Shown here one piece after another: positions 11,261 through 22,116 of a DNA stretch of 64,000 bases. The DNA is from Umbilicaria muhlenbergii (lineage: Eukaryota; Ascomycota; Lecanoromycetes; Umbilicariales; Umbilicariaceae). The number at the start of each line of letters is the position of its first letter. Positions within the stretch are counted from its first letter, which is position 1. Location: positions 310,001-374,000 of the forward strand of contig KK106981.1 in assembly GCA_000611775.1 (NCBI GenBank), given 5' to 3'. A model generated the notes under the pieces. It worked only from the letters and a program-made list of their open reading frames with translations, had not been told where the DNA came from and ran no database searches. The position numbers and the translations under genes are program-made.

Positions 11261-12619
11261 TCATAATTCCTGTTTGGTCCGCGAACTTGGGAGGGGCGCC
11301 AAATCGGAAGCCGAATTCTCACCTCTCTGGATTCTTGAATAGTCCTTCATACACGCCGTCAAGGCTTTGAGATGTGTAAAGTCCTTAGCATCTTCTCCCA
11401 ATGCCCAGGCAAAAGCGCCACCCAGCTTCTTCCTTTCCATAATCGCCGGGAACTTCTTCGCAATGACGTCCGCCGTATCCCAGCTCCACCAGAGGTTTTC
11501 TTCACGGTCCCAATAGTAGTGTCCTCCTTGTTCGGAGTCATACTCGCCGTGGGCCATAGCTTTCTTGTATGAGGCTGAAACATCCTCAGGAACGGTGTCG
11601 TGCCATGAGAAAGCACCGGCTTGTCCGAGGTCTGCGCCTGTCAAGGGGTCTTCCATCAATACTGTCTTGCAGCCAATAGGATTTTTGTCGCATCCCCCGT
11701 GAGGATCTGTCTTGTACCATTTTATGTAGAACGCGAAACCGAGGTTCATCTTCTCAGTGGGGACTCCATTCTTCTCATAAGCGTTGATGGCCTGTAACGA
11801 CAGCTCTATGCCAGTGTGATGCTTAGTGATGTTATCTCTTCTATTCATCAGGTCGTATGTCATGACGTTGAAGAAGTCCAGAGATGCATTTATTTCCGGT
11901 ATTGTGGCCTTAGTGAAAGCGAGCATGTCTCTTGAAAGGCCTGGTACAGCAGCTGAAATAAGTTTCGTAGGGCCAAGGGCTGACCGAAGTTCTGACAGAA
12001 GCTTTGGGTAGGCCTCAATTTCCCAAGCTTTCTCTGAGTTTGGGATTTTCTTGTAGTCTTCACCATTTCCGCTGTGACAAGGTTAGATCCGAGTAACATG
12101 TAATGAGCGCCTAACATGAAGTGCTACTAACCCTGGGTATTCCCAGTCAATGTCAACGCCTGGGTGAATCAGTAGTCTGACTATCGAAAAGATCCTCATC
12201 GGCTTACCGTCTGCCCCAGTATACTCCACCATTGCTTTCACGTTCTGCGCAAATAGCTTTCGGCTAGTCACAGTTGCTGCTGCATGGGGGAAGCCTTCTG
12301 TATCACCCCAACCCCCGATTGCTACCATAATAGCTGTGCCAGGAGAGAACTTTGAGCGCACTGTCTCCACTGTAGTAAACAGTGGCCAGGAGCGTGGTTC
12401 AGCCGGATTGAATGTCTCCGATCTCATAAATGCAAGAGCCACATGTGTGATGTCTGCTACAACATGCCGTTCCGGGACTACGTTATGCTGCCTTAATGGT
12501 TTTTAGCAACGTTTTCAAAAGAGGTAATTTGAGGTCACACACCCCGTAAGATACATAAGGTATCTGGTATTAGCCACATGAGCCATCGCTAAGAGCGATA
12601 TCAATAGATAAAGAAACAT
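11261..12619 (-). CDS. Secreted GH18 chitinase
   Basis: Family 18 glycoside hydrolase cleaving chitin through a substrate-assisted mechanism, destined for the secretory pathway. Exons 12619-12543, 12491-12208, 12159-12132 (28 nt) and 12071-11261 give 399 residues. The N-terminus MFLYLLISLLAMAHVANT is a signal peptide. Strand motifs of the TIM barrel are visible: ITHVALAFM, AIMVAIGGWG (the SxGG strand as IGGW), and the catalytic DGVDIDWEYPG with its terminal Glu as acid. The catalytic motif is split: GADG ends exon 2, VDIDWEYP is the 28-nt exon, and GNGEDY opens exon 4. Further on are MTYDLMNR, LGFAFYIKWY and GGAFAWALGED. No chitin-binding or Ser/Thr-rich tail is seen. The C-terminus ends KQEL, reminiscent of an ER-retrieval tetrapeptide but not the fungal HDEL consensus. 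Confidence 0.88.
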
Positions 12620-13839
12620 CTGTTGGAGACCGCGAGATTGATTGATGGGTTCTGTTCTTGCGTGTAGGATACTTATTGTAGCTTGTTCTTGGATTATGCG
12701 TATGAAGGAAAGAAGTAGAAATGGATTGAAGTCGCTGTGAAGTATTTATGTAAAGCGATGACGAGTCAACTTTCTTTCAAAATGGGTGCAGTCAATTGTT
12801 CCAGTGAGCCCCAGGAAAGTCAAAAGACAGAAGACAGGACGACATGCCGTAAGAGTACATCTGAGTAGGGTTGGAGGTACGGGCTTAGATGTCAACCCCT
12901 GAATGCTTCTTGTAACGTACTGGAATGCAATAGCAAAAACTAACAACACTAAAGTAGAGCATACACCATAGTATTATGATGAGTGTAGTGCATAATTATG
13001 TTTGTAGGTCCTTCGGCGTCAAGACTGTTGTGGATTCTTCTCTGAAATCGCTTTGTTGCGTCAAATAGAGGGTAGAGAAAACTGCCAAGGTTCGCCGCAG
13101 CTCAAACTACATTACCCGATGCCTGTCGCTAAGTTTAGCCTATGCGTATGCGGCATGTGTTTGGCCGGCAGCCTCGAGTCGTACTTTTCTTCCTCGCATC
13201 ATGTAGTATAGATCTGAAGCTCGATAATATGTTCAACTTTGGCCTCCGTTTGGCATTCAACCGGTCTGTTCTCAACGGTTGTGGGTGGAAGCTGAAGGGC
13301 AAGCTATCCTCACGTGTGGAGAGGAAAGCTTCGAGTACACCAAATCCGCGGGACTATTTGACAGGCCTTCGTTGGCTCGCTCTTTCAACGGCTTTCAAAG
13401 GCAACTGGAAGCCTTACTGGGGATAATCGCAAGTGAAACCAACTCGCTTTAGAGCATGGCTTTCTATTTTGGGACAGCAATAATCGCCGATCTTCACAAT
13501 GAAGAGGGAATGAAGCCAGCACCGACGTCGCCATGCAGCCCTGGAATACATCGCGACAACCACGACACATGCACGACATCTGAGTAGATTGAAACAGCCC
13601 ACTTATACCGTCTTTCAAGCATTCGCCCTCGAAGACGGGTTGAGTTCCGCTCCTCGGTTTCGTGCCAATACCCGACTTTGCCGGTGCTGTCTGATTAGTT
13701 CTCATGTTCTCACTTAAAAGTCCCTGTTTGAAACGGTGGGAGAGCATCGTATATTTGTACAAGGAGATTTGACAGCACTTTCCTTCCACTATGTTTTCGT
13801 ACGATCAGTGACTGCTGATGCTTGCACATCTATTTCAGC
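12620..13839. other. Intergenic, no gene supported
   Basis: 1220 bp between the divergent chitinase and small secreted protein genes. ORFs of 94 and 134 codons on opposite strands (13142-13426, 13385-13789) lack family features and splice context, so I leave the stretch as promoter/intergenic. Confidence 0.4.
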
Positions 13840-14465
13840 ATGAGAACCACCACCCTTTCAAACGCAGTGATTTTAGCTCAGGCTACTGCTCTTAGTTTCG
13901 CATTGCCACTTTTACTCCTCGACAGTGCCATCTCCTCTTTGGCTACTCGTGACCGGGCAGTGAACACGGGTATCTCCGATGCAGTAGTAAAGACGTGAGC
14001 ATGCAGTCTCATTGATACGAAGCATGACCGACTAACTCGTACACGCCATCTTACAGCACCCTAAGTCGCCCCAACCCCGAGCTGGATAGCGCTCTTGCAG
14101 CTCGGCGCTCACCACCTAGGATGGTTTGGTACGCGCCAAACAGTAATGTCCACGTTGTTCTCACACCAATAACGGTAATTGCTGGCACCGGAGTCGAAGA
14201 GTTGCTCCACAACGCAGGCAACTTGGTGATGGACACCATCGAAATATCCGGCGACGGTCTAATCCCCCATGGCTGGTTTGATTTCACCGGAGAGGACAAC
14301 CGATGGTTGACTGTGAATAACGCCAATAACCACCAGACGACCTGGAGTGTTTTGGCCCGAGCTCTGGCGGCCGTGCTGGACTTTATGAAATATCATCAAT
14401 ATGGATCGACGACGTTTTTGATATATGACGGTCCCAATCAAGTAGGGGAAGGGCAAATTGGCTAG
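13840..14465 (+). CDS. Small secreted protein of unknown function, cysteine-free
   Basis: Two exons, 13840-13994 and 14057-14465, joined by a 62-nt intron (donor GTGAGC, branch CTAAC, acceptor TTACAG), give 187 residues. The N-terminus carries a hydrophobic stretch NAVILAQATALSFALPLLLL that looks like a signal peptide, followed by a basic-spaced region ending ALAARRSPPR, possibly a propeptide with a dibasic processing site. The mature part starts near MVWYAPNSNVHVVLTPI and is rich in Asn, Gly and Trp (HGWFDFTGEDNRWLTV, MKYHQYGSTTFLIYD), with alternating hydrophobics that suggest a beta-rich fold. The spliced product has no cysteine. I do not recognise the family. Small secreted proteins without homologues are common effector or wall-protein candidates in plant-associated ascomycetes; that is context only, not evidence of such a role. 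Confidence 0.6.
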
Positions 14466-14975
14466 ATTTGTTGGTCTTGGCGATGCATGGGAGCGGGAGC
14501 TCAGGTTTGGTCGTTCTTGTTGTTGGCGCTGTTTAGAAATTGATCTGTTAGAGAAGCCTAAAGCCATCTAGCTACCAGCTTGAGGATTTGCCCGGCAGGC
14601 GCACCATCAAAACAAGCTGCAATTCTCGGATGAGAAGTGCATCCAGATATTGACAAGCGAGGAATTACATATGCAGTTGCCAAGAGCAGAAGTTACTGGG
14701 CTCTCGCATTTGCATCCTCGGCTTGTACTAAATAAGATGGTGCTCTCATTATCTTTCCACGGCTGGGAACCGCGATTCGAATAGATTCCCGCAGTAGACA
14801 ATATCCCTTCTCATTGCCAATCGACTCGAAATCTCTCTTTACTCGCATACATGACTCCCGATTCTAAACCACATGGTCTATAGTCTATAACAGCACTTAA
14901 GCAACACATGTTGAAACCACTTAGCGACCTCCTCAACTCCGCTTCCCCCTCCCTTCCTCCCCCACCAGCCGATTT
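14466..14975. other. Intergenic, convergent 3' ends
   Basis: 510 bp between the convergent stops of the small secreted protein and the Pro-rich protein. Contains presumed 3' UTRs; nothing else seen. Confidence 0.4.
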
Positions 14976-16068
14976 CTAACTCCCCACCACCTTCCCCTCC
15001 TCCTTCGCCTCAGCAACCATCCTCTCCACCTCCCTCCCCACCCCCTCCCTCAACTCCCTCTTCATCCCCTCTACCTCCTCCCTACCCATCCCCCCGTCCA
15101 TCCTTTTCTTGAAAACCTCCCTCCCCTGCTCGAACAGCCCCCGGTAATACGCCCGCTTCTCGCCCGCATCCCTCTTCTTCGCTCTCCCATTACCCCGTCT
15201 CCCCCCTTCCTTAACTCCCTTATCTTTTTCACCCGCGCCACCTATCTCGGCGGGCTGCCTTTCTCGCCCCCGTTCTTGTTCGCGGGTAGCGTATACGAGG
15301 TCGACGATCTGCCAGGCGGTTTCTTCGAGCGAGGTGGGCGTTTCGGTGCCTTGGCCGTGCAGACGCAGGTCGGCGAGTTCGGAACACACGGCGCCTGTGT
15401 TGGTGATGGATTCGCGGAGTTCGACAACGTAGGGGTAGGAGAGCTCGAACCAGTGGGCCGGGTCTGGTTAGGTCAGTGGTTGTGCTGATTGGCGGTTATG
15501 GTGGGGGGGGTGAGAGAAGGAGGGGAAGGGGGGGTTGGGGAAGGAAGGGGAAGAAGGAAGGATTACCGGGACATTGGGTATCGAAGTCGATGTAGACGTT
15601 CACGAGCTCTTTGAGGTCACTAAGGCGCGAGAGCAGCTCCATGCTATAGGCCAGACTCATGACCGTGACGACGGGCGCGGGGAGCGGCTCGGGCGTCCCG
15701 GGGCTTATTTGGTTGGTGAAGGCGTCCTCGGAGGAGTGCCAGTACTTTCCGCCGCCGTGTTCGTCGTTGGAGGAGGAGGAGACGTATTCGTCATCGGTTG
15801 TGACGGGGTCGGGGTGGCGGGCGGAGAGGTTCGAAGAGGGGGTGTGGGGCTTGGTGAGGGGAAGTGAATGCGAGTCGTTATGCTGCCTGCGCGTTTGGGG
15901 TCTGGGGTTGGGGGCGGGCGTGGGGTTGGGTGGAGGTGGGACGGAAGCGGGACCGGCGCGGGATTGGGGATGGGATCGTTGGTCGTGGCGCTGTTTGCGG
16001 GTGAGGGATCTGGGTGTGGTGGTGGGTGGGGGAACGAAGGGAGTGGGTGGGGGTTTGGAGAGAGACAT
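14976..16068 (-). CDS. Pro-rich, largely disordered fungal protein of unknown function
   Basis: Exons 16068-15567 and 15463-14976 with a GTAATC donor and CCAG acceptor give 329 residues. The first 110 residues are Pro/Ser/Thr-rich and basic (MSLSKPPPTPFVPPPTT), then an acidic-Ser patch TTDDEYVSSSSNDEHGGG. The only ordered part is central: VMSLAYSMELLSRLSDLKEL, NVYIDFDTQCPDPAHWFELS, SYPYVVELRESI and a helix ending LEETAWQIVDLVYATREQ. The C-terminal 110 residues are a charged Lys/Arg/Glu helix with coiled-coil character. Frame continuity across the intron and the helical core argue it is real, though the strong purine/pyrimidine strand bias of the locus could inflate any ORF. No enzyme motif is visible and I do not name a family. 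Confidence 0.55.
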
Positions 16069-17302
16069 GGCTATGAAAGAGACGTCGCTGATGGTGAAGG
16101 TTGGAAGGTCTGGGGTTCGAGGGAATGGAGGTTCGTTGTGACGGTTTTAATGGTAAAGGGATAGGTTTGATGGTCGAGGATAGATACGACCACGTCGACT
16201 TGGGCAGCAAGCTTTAGATTGACGGGGCGTTTGCATGTGCATGGTGATAAAGAAGAAAAGGAAATGGTCATTCAATTGCTTGGTTGATGTAGTGAGCGTG
16301 ACCATTGTTGCAGCATGTGTACAGAGCAAGCAAGCGAGCATAAAAGCAAACACGGCGAGCACAGGCGACAGCTTAGGCAGGAGGACATACACGAAACATC
16401 AAATTGAGCCTGATGCTGTTCGAATAAAGCCAGGAGTGATTCGACAGTGCGGCAATGAACACAAAGCTGAAGGCAAGCAGTTAATAATTAGCATGCATTC
16501 TTCTGCGGGCTTTTTCAGAACACGAGAAAGTAATCCCTACTACCTCATAGCTCTCAGAGTCGCCACGCCTAGAATGAAACGAGTGATGAGAGCTCAAGAG
16601 ATAGTCATCGGACATGTATATTTTACAAAACGCATGAACAGCGAAAAGCATAGGGTAGGGCTCTAAGGTGTGTGAGCGGAGGTAAGCAATGATGGAACGC
16701 CGCTTCGTGGTTGGCGAATGTGTTGGGACTGAAGGAGACCGTCACTCTGGCGACCTCCTCCAACCTTTTTGTTTTTGCAACTACATCCCATGTTATCATC
16801 CGGGTGGACAAGCATTTACCACGTGTTTCCATGGAGATTTTCAAGATCCGCATCGGTATTATTGAAACGCAGTCGAAGAAGTAGCGAGTACGATAATGCT
16901 GCCGTACCAATGGAATGCCTGAGTCGTGTCACGATTTCCACATACGGCAGGCCCTTCGGATTGATCATGCCTGCTCCAGCCTATGGGATACGATGCTTAA
17001 AAAAACAAGCTGCCTGCATTGCGAACTGCTGTCTCGCTTTCCGTATTGAATAAGGTATTTTCGTCGAGTGAATTGTCCAGGTACCAGGAGTGCCAGGGTA
17101 CATGTACCTGATGACGATTGCAACCTACACAAAAAGATCTACAATGCATCTTTCACCCCTATCTCAATCTCAATCCTCTCTCTCCCAATTCCTGTCATTA
17201 TCACCATTGTCACCTGAATCAATCCCCTACATACCCTAACTATCCTCAACAACACTGTCGTTACTGTCCAACGCAATCTCACATTCATTTCCTCCCATTA
17301 AG
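16069..17302. other. Intergenic, divergent promoters
   Basis: 1234 bp between the Pro-rich protein and the GH17 gene. ORFs at 16235-16666 and 16623-16910 show no conserved features. The 200 bp before the GH17 ATG are CT-rich, common for fungal promoters. Confidence 0.4.
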
Positions 17303-18301
17303 ATGAAGACCCTCTCTCTTACCCTCACCCTCCTCACCGCCATCACCTCCACAACCGCCTACTGGAAAGGCTTCAACATCGGCGCCAACAACCTCGACGG
17401 CTCCTGCAAAACCCAAGCCGACTGGACCCGCGCCTTCCAAACACAACAAGCCCTCCCCGGCTACTTCTCCAGCGTGCGCCTCTACGCCAGCTCCGACTGC
17501 AACACCCTCGTCAACGCCATCCCCGCCGCCCTAGCCACCAATACAAAACTCCTCGTCGGAGTCTGGGTAACTATCCCCCTCCACCCCCAAATCCCCCAAT
17601 ACAGATCCACCAGAGCTGACGAGGTGGATGAAATGATGACTAGACCGAAGACTCCGCCCACTTCGCCGCCGAAACCGCCGCCCTCAAGGCCGCCATCCAA
17701 CAACACGGCACCAGCTGGCTCATCAGCGTCTCCGTCGGCAGCGAAGACCTCTACCGCTACGACACGACCGCCTCGGTCCTCGCCTCCCAAATAAACCAGA
17801 CCCGGAGCCTCCTTCAATCGCTCGGCGCCAACGTCCCCGTCGGGCACACCGACACCTGGACCGCCTGGGTCAACGCCTCCAATACCGAAGTAATCAGCGC
17901 GTGCGATTTCGTCGGGCATACGGGGTATCCGTATTTCCAGGACAAGGCCATCGGGGATGCGTCGGCGGTGTTCTGGGATAGCGTGCAGGCGGTGCAGAAT
18001 GTGGTGGATGTGGTGAGGCCGGGGACGTGGATTTGGATCATGGAGACCGGGTGGCCGGTTTCGGGGGGGACGTTGGGGGCGGCGGTGCCGTCGGTGGGGA
18101 ATGCGCAGACTTTTTGGCAGACGGTCGGTTGTGATGCTTATAAACGGGTATGTAGTCTAGTGCCCGAGGTGGTGCAGGCCGTTGTTTGCTAATGGTTTCT
18201 AGGCTCATACGTTCATGTATACGCTTCAAGATGTTGGGAGTAATCCCTCTTTTGGGGTCGTGGACGCTAATTTCAACCCTATCTTCAATATTGGTTGTTA
18301 G
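17303..18301 (+). CDS. Secreted GH17 endo-/exo-beta-1,3-glucanase
   Basis: Family 17 glycoside hydrolase or transglycosylase acting on cell-wall beta-1,3-glucan. Exons 17303-17566, 17644-18147, 18203-18301 give 288 residues; donors GTAACT and GTATGT, acceptors TAG. Signal peptide MKTLSLTLTLLTAITSTTA, mature start near YWKGFNIGANN. The acid/base Glu sits in VSVGSEDLYR (about E122) and the nucleophile in IWIMETGWPVSG (about E222), the two diagnostic GH17 blocks. It ends GVVDANFNPIFNIGC shortly after the barrel, so there is no Ser/Thr-rich linker or GPI signal: a soluble secreted form. The AYWKGFNIGANN start and lengths match fungal glucan 1,3-beta-glucosidase-type GH17 proteins. Confidence 0.9.
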
Positions 18302-19567
18302 GGTAAGATCCGGAATGATGGATGACTCGGGCTAATGGCACGGTGTGGATGGTGTGGTGATGGAAAGGTGGATGAGCATGCGTAATTGGCAAGGATTAAT
18401 GGGGTACAAAAAGTTGTGGAAATTGGCACCATGGACAAATTGGGCTGGGTAAACACAGCTTCTTTTGCTTCGAGATACCCGTATACGGCTTTAGACGGAA
18501 AAAACCAGAATGAGACTACTTGCATTAGACCGTTCGTGACTGGAGCAAAGAGAATCACGAGCGTGACCATCACAGGGCCCTGCTAGCGATATTCCAGCTC
18601 TTCTATACTGCGTTAAGGCCTCGTCGAGCGGGGATATAGAGCGCCATCATTCCCTTGGTCTGAACTTTGTGATCTATCGCGTTAAGTGACTTCTACGGCT
18701 TTCTCAGCAAGTCTTCACACAACCACCATCCCACAAGATCCGTCTTGGAGACTGAACATTGTCTAGCTCGACTCGGAATGATGGCGCTCCTCTGAGGGCT
18801 GTCTTTCCAAAGAGGGCTGGTGAGATATATCGAGGTTTCAGCAATGGCGGTTAATGAAAACTGTACTATCAGCTAGAGACGTCGATGGCCGTATGTCAGC
18901 TGTTGGAGTCTGGCTCGGCGGGAGGTTCTGGCGTGGGGGTGAAAGCGTTAAGCGTGGTAAAGATGTTCTAGAGAGATGAAAGAAGGTGGCCGAGGGAAGA
19001 TAGAGGGTGTGGCATTGGAAGCAGGTGTAGCTGGGAGGGATCCGTAGGGAGTACAGTTCGAGAGGGAGGGTGTTTAAAGGTCAAGGTAGAAGCAATAGAG
19101 CATGAGGTACACTCGATGCTAGTAGATCAGAGTAGATTTGCTATTTTCTTAGATGTGGGAAAGTGTTTGGTGAAATGCAGGTCTGGGCTATGAAGCCTGC
19201 GTGCCCAAATCAAGCAGAAATCACTAGAGCTCTGTAAAACGGGAACGAAAGAGAAACACTTAGGTTGAGAATGGAGATTGCTGATTTGGGAGATTGTGCT
19301 TAAAAGAGGGTAGACAAACTAGGCGGGTGCCGTGATCAGGTGCCACGCTTCTGCTAAAACTTAGGATACAATTGTGCGAGTTAGAAAGCGAAAAATCCCA
19401 GGAGTAGAAAGTGGTGTTTCTAAGGAAAATTGACGTTTGCAAGGCAGGATGAGACAAGTTAAGACCCCACGCCACTGCCAAGAGCAAGCCTGAATGCCCG
19501 GCAGTCTAGGAAAAGGGAGTATTCTCTCATAGTGTCCTAAACGGTTGTGCAGTGATGGCTTCTTCTA
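18302..19567. other. Intergenic, no gene seen
   Basis: 1266 bp between convergent GH17 and BTB genes. Only short ORFs; nothing conserved noticed. Confidence 0.45.
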
Positions 19568-20319
19568 CTATCTCTTGCTGCAGCGTTTGCCGTCCGGGTG
19601 ATTGTGGAAGTCGCACTTAGAGAGACGAGCTGGGTCCTTGACGGTCCTCGAGCCTAGGCCATGAAAGTGTCGGAAGATATCCATCGCTACTTCATCACCG
19701 ATCGCACAGTAGTCCTGAAATTCCTCTACAGGCATTGGGTCTTGCGCTGTGTGGAAGCGATGGGCCACTTGCATGGTGGCGTACGAGCGAAGTGGTGACG
19801 AAGCGTTGGTGTTTTCGTAGATCCAGTCAAGCTCATGCGGTTTGAAATTATAGTCACAGGCCCTGAATTTGCCATCGATCTTATCCATCGCCAGGTTCAG
19901 AAGAAGGTCGAGGCCATATCTTTCAGCAAAGAAATTATGATCGATGTACCGCCGTTCTGTCGGTGGAACGATCAGGGTTGAGACGTATGTACATGGCGGC
20001 AACGTCGTTCTTCGGTAAGGGCGAGGGTACGTTGCCGCTGTAGAGCCATGTAACAAACAGTTCGATATGCGCTGGGTCTTCCTCTTTGAGATATATGGAA
20101 CCGCTGACAACTTCCAAGAAACGCCCATTAAAAGCCCTCTGGAAATATTTTGATCGGCTGCAGATGAGCTTCTTGTGTACGATGAACTTCTTGCGCTTCC
20201 TCCCTGCGTAGATGGTGATGATCTCTCCGTCAATGAGGCTTTCATCTGATTAGTGAGAAATTTTGGCCAAAGAGTTGAGCTACTCACCCAGACAGGTTAG
20301 TGCCAGTAGAAGATGCCAT
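19568..20319 (-). CDS. BTB/POZ-domain protein with uncertain internal splice or frame break
   Basis: Fungal BTB/POZ protein, a protein-interaction domain often found in cullin-3 adaptors; function unknown. Exon 1 (20319-20288) encodes MASSTGTNLSG and joins at 20238 to GEIITIYAGRKRKKFIVHKKLICS, SKYFQRAFNGRFLE and HIELFVTWLYSGNVPS, all classic BTB strands and helices. The C-terminal part NFFAERYGLDLLLNLAMDKI down to the stop at 19568 is clearly a BTB tail but in another frame. Frame is restored either by a 28-nt gap (19984-19957, GT-AG but far below normal intron size) or by a 73-nt intron (19992-19920) that would delete the conserved FAERY. A true frameshift making this a pseudogene is the third option. 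Confidence 0.65.
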
Positions 20320-20657
20320 CTTGCCAGTATCGTACTACGTCTAGAAATCTCGGCAGAGCAGTAGTCGTAGGTTAAGACTCGGGATGTTTCGGCCGGGCAA
20401 GCCTGTGTGTAGACTGAGGAAGACGGCACTCGAACGTGGTCACGTAAGAGTTACCAGGTGAGGTGAATACTGCCCGTGTAGCTACCTCAACCCTCTGATA
20501 CAATTGATTTCTGTAGGTGGAGGAGTACAAGCGGACAATGAGAAAAGCGTTCTCGGGGGCCCTTTGGCGGGTATGGAACAGTGAACCATAACATAGAACT
20601 CGTAAGTCTCCACGAGCGACGTTCACAAGCAGACGCCACAATTCTTCACACATCACC
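20320..20657. other. Short intergenic stretch
   Basis: 338 bp between two same-strand genes; must hold the BTB promoter and the Lcp5 3' UTR. Nothing else seen. Confidence 0.4.
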
Positions 20658-21782
20658 TCACTTCGCCTTCCTCTTCCTCTCCCTCGGCCCCACCATCTTC
20701 CTCCTCTTCTCAAACCTCTCCCCCACCCCGTCCCCCACCCCATCATTCCTCGGCCCATCCTCCACCGCCCTCTTCCTCGACCTCTCCAGCACACCCACCA
20801 CCTTCTTCCTCCCCGTCAACCTCTCAATCCTGTCGACACCCTCACCCAACCCCCTCCACTCCTCCCCACCATACCCGCCATCCCTCGGTCTACCACCAGC
20901 ACTCTTCGCCCTCTCCTTGCGACTCTCCTTGGGCAACCGCACGAAATTACTTTCTTCGTAAACACGCCTCTCTGTGTCCTTTTCCCGCTCTTTCTGGCTC
21001 TTGCTGCGGCGGCCATCGGAGACGATGGTGCTGCCGATGCTGGGTTCGGCGAGCGGAGCGGACGAGAGCTCCGTGCTGATGAACTCGTCTAGGGTGGCGG
21101 ATTTGTTTGGTTTGCGGGCAGAGCGCTCTTCGCGGCTTTGGGTGGTGGGGAGAGCGGTTGGTGTGATGCGGGGGGGCCGGTAGATGCCCTCAGAGGCGGC
21201 TGATCGGGGATCTGCGCCTTGTGATGGGCGAGCAAGGGCAGCAGGATTGGGCCGGTATGCGAGGTCGTCGATCTCGGCGGCAGTTGGGGCAGCGTTGTCC
21301 TCGTCTTCAATGTCAGAGTCGTCATCAGAGCCACTTGCGGAGCCATCGTGACCTTTGGCACCATTTATCGGCTTCGTGGTCTTAGGCACGGCATTCTTTT
21401 TCTGTGCGGCGTTCCTAAAAGCATCATCTGCTGCCCGTAGAACCTTGTCGATCTGGTATTTGAGGCGACCCTCGAGTGGGCGAACGCCTCTCTCTAGGTA
21501 CACCCGAAGTTCTACTAGCTTTTTCACTACCTCGTCTTGCTCTGTCCCTTTTCCTGCTGGCTGAGCATCGGCGTTCGAAGAATTTCCGCTTCTTAGCTTT
21601 ATGATAATCAGGAAGACCAGATTCTGCAGGTATGACAGAAGGAGTTCGTTCTTTGTATCGAGTAGGGAGATGCCATCGGTGGGGCGTGCGATCGCCGTAG
21701 GGTCCGGTACTGAATTATATGCAGATTGGATGGACTCCGTAAGCGTGGATAGAAGCGCCGGTATACTCGCTGTTGCTGCCAT
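20658..21782 (-). CDS. lcp5: U3 snoRNP/SSU-processome protein Lcp5 (neuroguidin, Sas10/Utp3 family)
   Basis: Nucleolar factor needed for 18S rRNA maturation as part of the small-subunit processome. Single exon, 374 residues, close to the family size. The N-terminal Sas10/Utp3 helical domain is visible as SLLDTKNELLLSYLQNLVFL followed by VVKKLVELRVYLERGVRPLE and GRLKYQIDKVLRAADDAF, the most diagnostic block. The middle is an acidic Ser/Asp tract (SGSDDDSDIEDEDN), then the conserved LAYRPNPAAL, GIYRPPRITPTALP and a lysine/arginine-rich tail RRVYEESNFVRLPKESRKER, with a nuclear-localisation-like end RERKRKAK. The ATG at 21782 directly precedes the helical domain. Confidence 0.88.
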   Translation of the reverse strand: MAATASIPALLSTLTESIQSAYNSVPDPTAIARPTDGISLLDTKNELLLSYLQNLVFLIIIKLRSGNSSNADAQPAGKGTEQDEVVKKLVELRVYLERGVRPLEGRLKYQIDKVLRAADDAFRNAAQKKNAVPKTTKPINGAKGHDGSASGSDDDSDIEDEDNAAPTAAEIDDLAYRPNPAALARPSQGADPRSAASEGIYRPPRITPTALPTTQSREERSARKPNKSATLDEFISTELSSAPLAEPSIGSTIVSDGRRSKSQKEREKDTERRVYEESNFVRLPKESRKERAKSAGGRPRDGGYGGEEWRGLGEGVDRIERLTGRKKVVGVLERSRKRAVEDGPRNDGVGDGVGERFEKRRKMVGPRERKRKAK

Positions 21783-22116
21783 TGCTGTTGGTGTGCTACA
21801 GGATTTCTTGTCGTTGGAGTGGTGAAAAAGTGGAAGGGGAATTTTACGCGATTAGTCAGCTGGTTGTCGCTAAAGCCCTAAAACTCTGCGGACTGAGAGC
21901 CGGCTTCGTAAATGATATGCCCGTCATCTATGCTAGGTGAACACGTATACAGTGGCTAAAAAGTCGCCCACTTGATACTCAATCGTACTCTCTTTTCAAA
22001 TGTCCCAACCCCGACATTCTTCATCCTATTTTCTGGACAGATGTCGAGCCCCAGGATCTATGACCAAGAACAATTTGCAAACAGCGCTAAAAGAGGTGAA
22101 GAGAACGGAAGCCCCT
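21783..22116. other. Short intergenic stretch
   Basis: 334 bp between two minus-strand genes; promoter of the Lcp5 gene and 3' UTR of the TM9 gene expected. Nothing else seen. Confidence 0.4.

Noticed and set aside
13142-13789. Overlapping ORFs of 94 and 134 codons on opposite strands
   Set aside because: No signal peptide, domain or splice logic on either strand.
15535-16164. Gly/Val/Glu-rich plus-strand ORFs
   Set aside because: Antisense shadows produced by the purine/pyrimidine bias of the Pro-rich gene.
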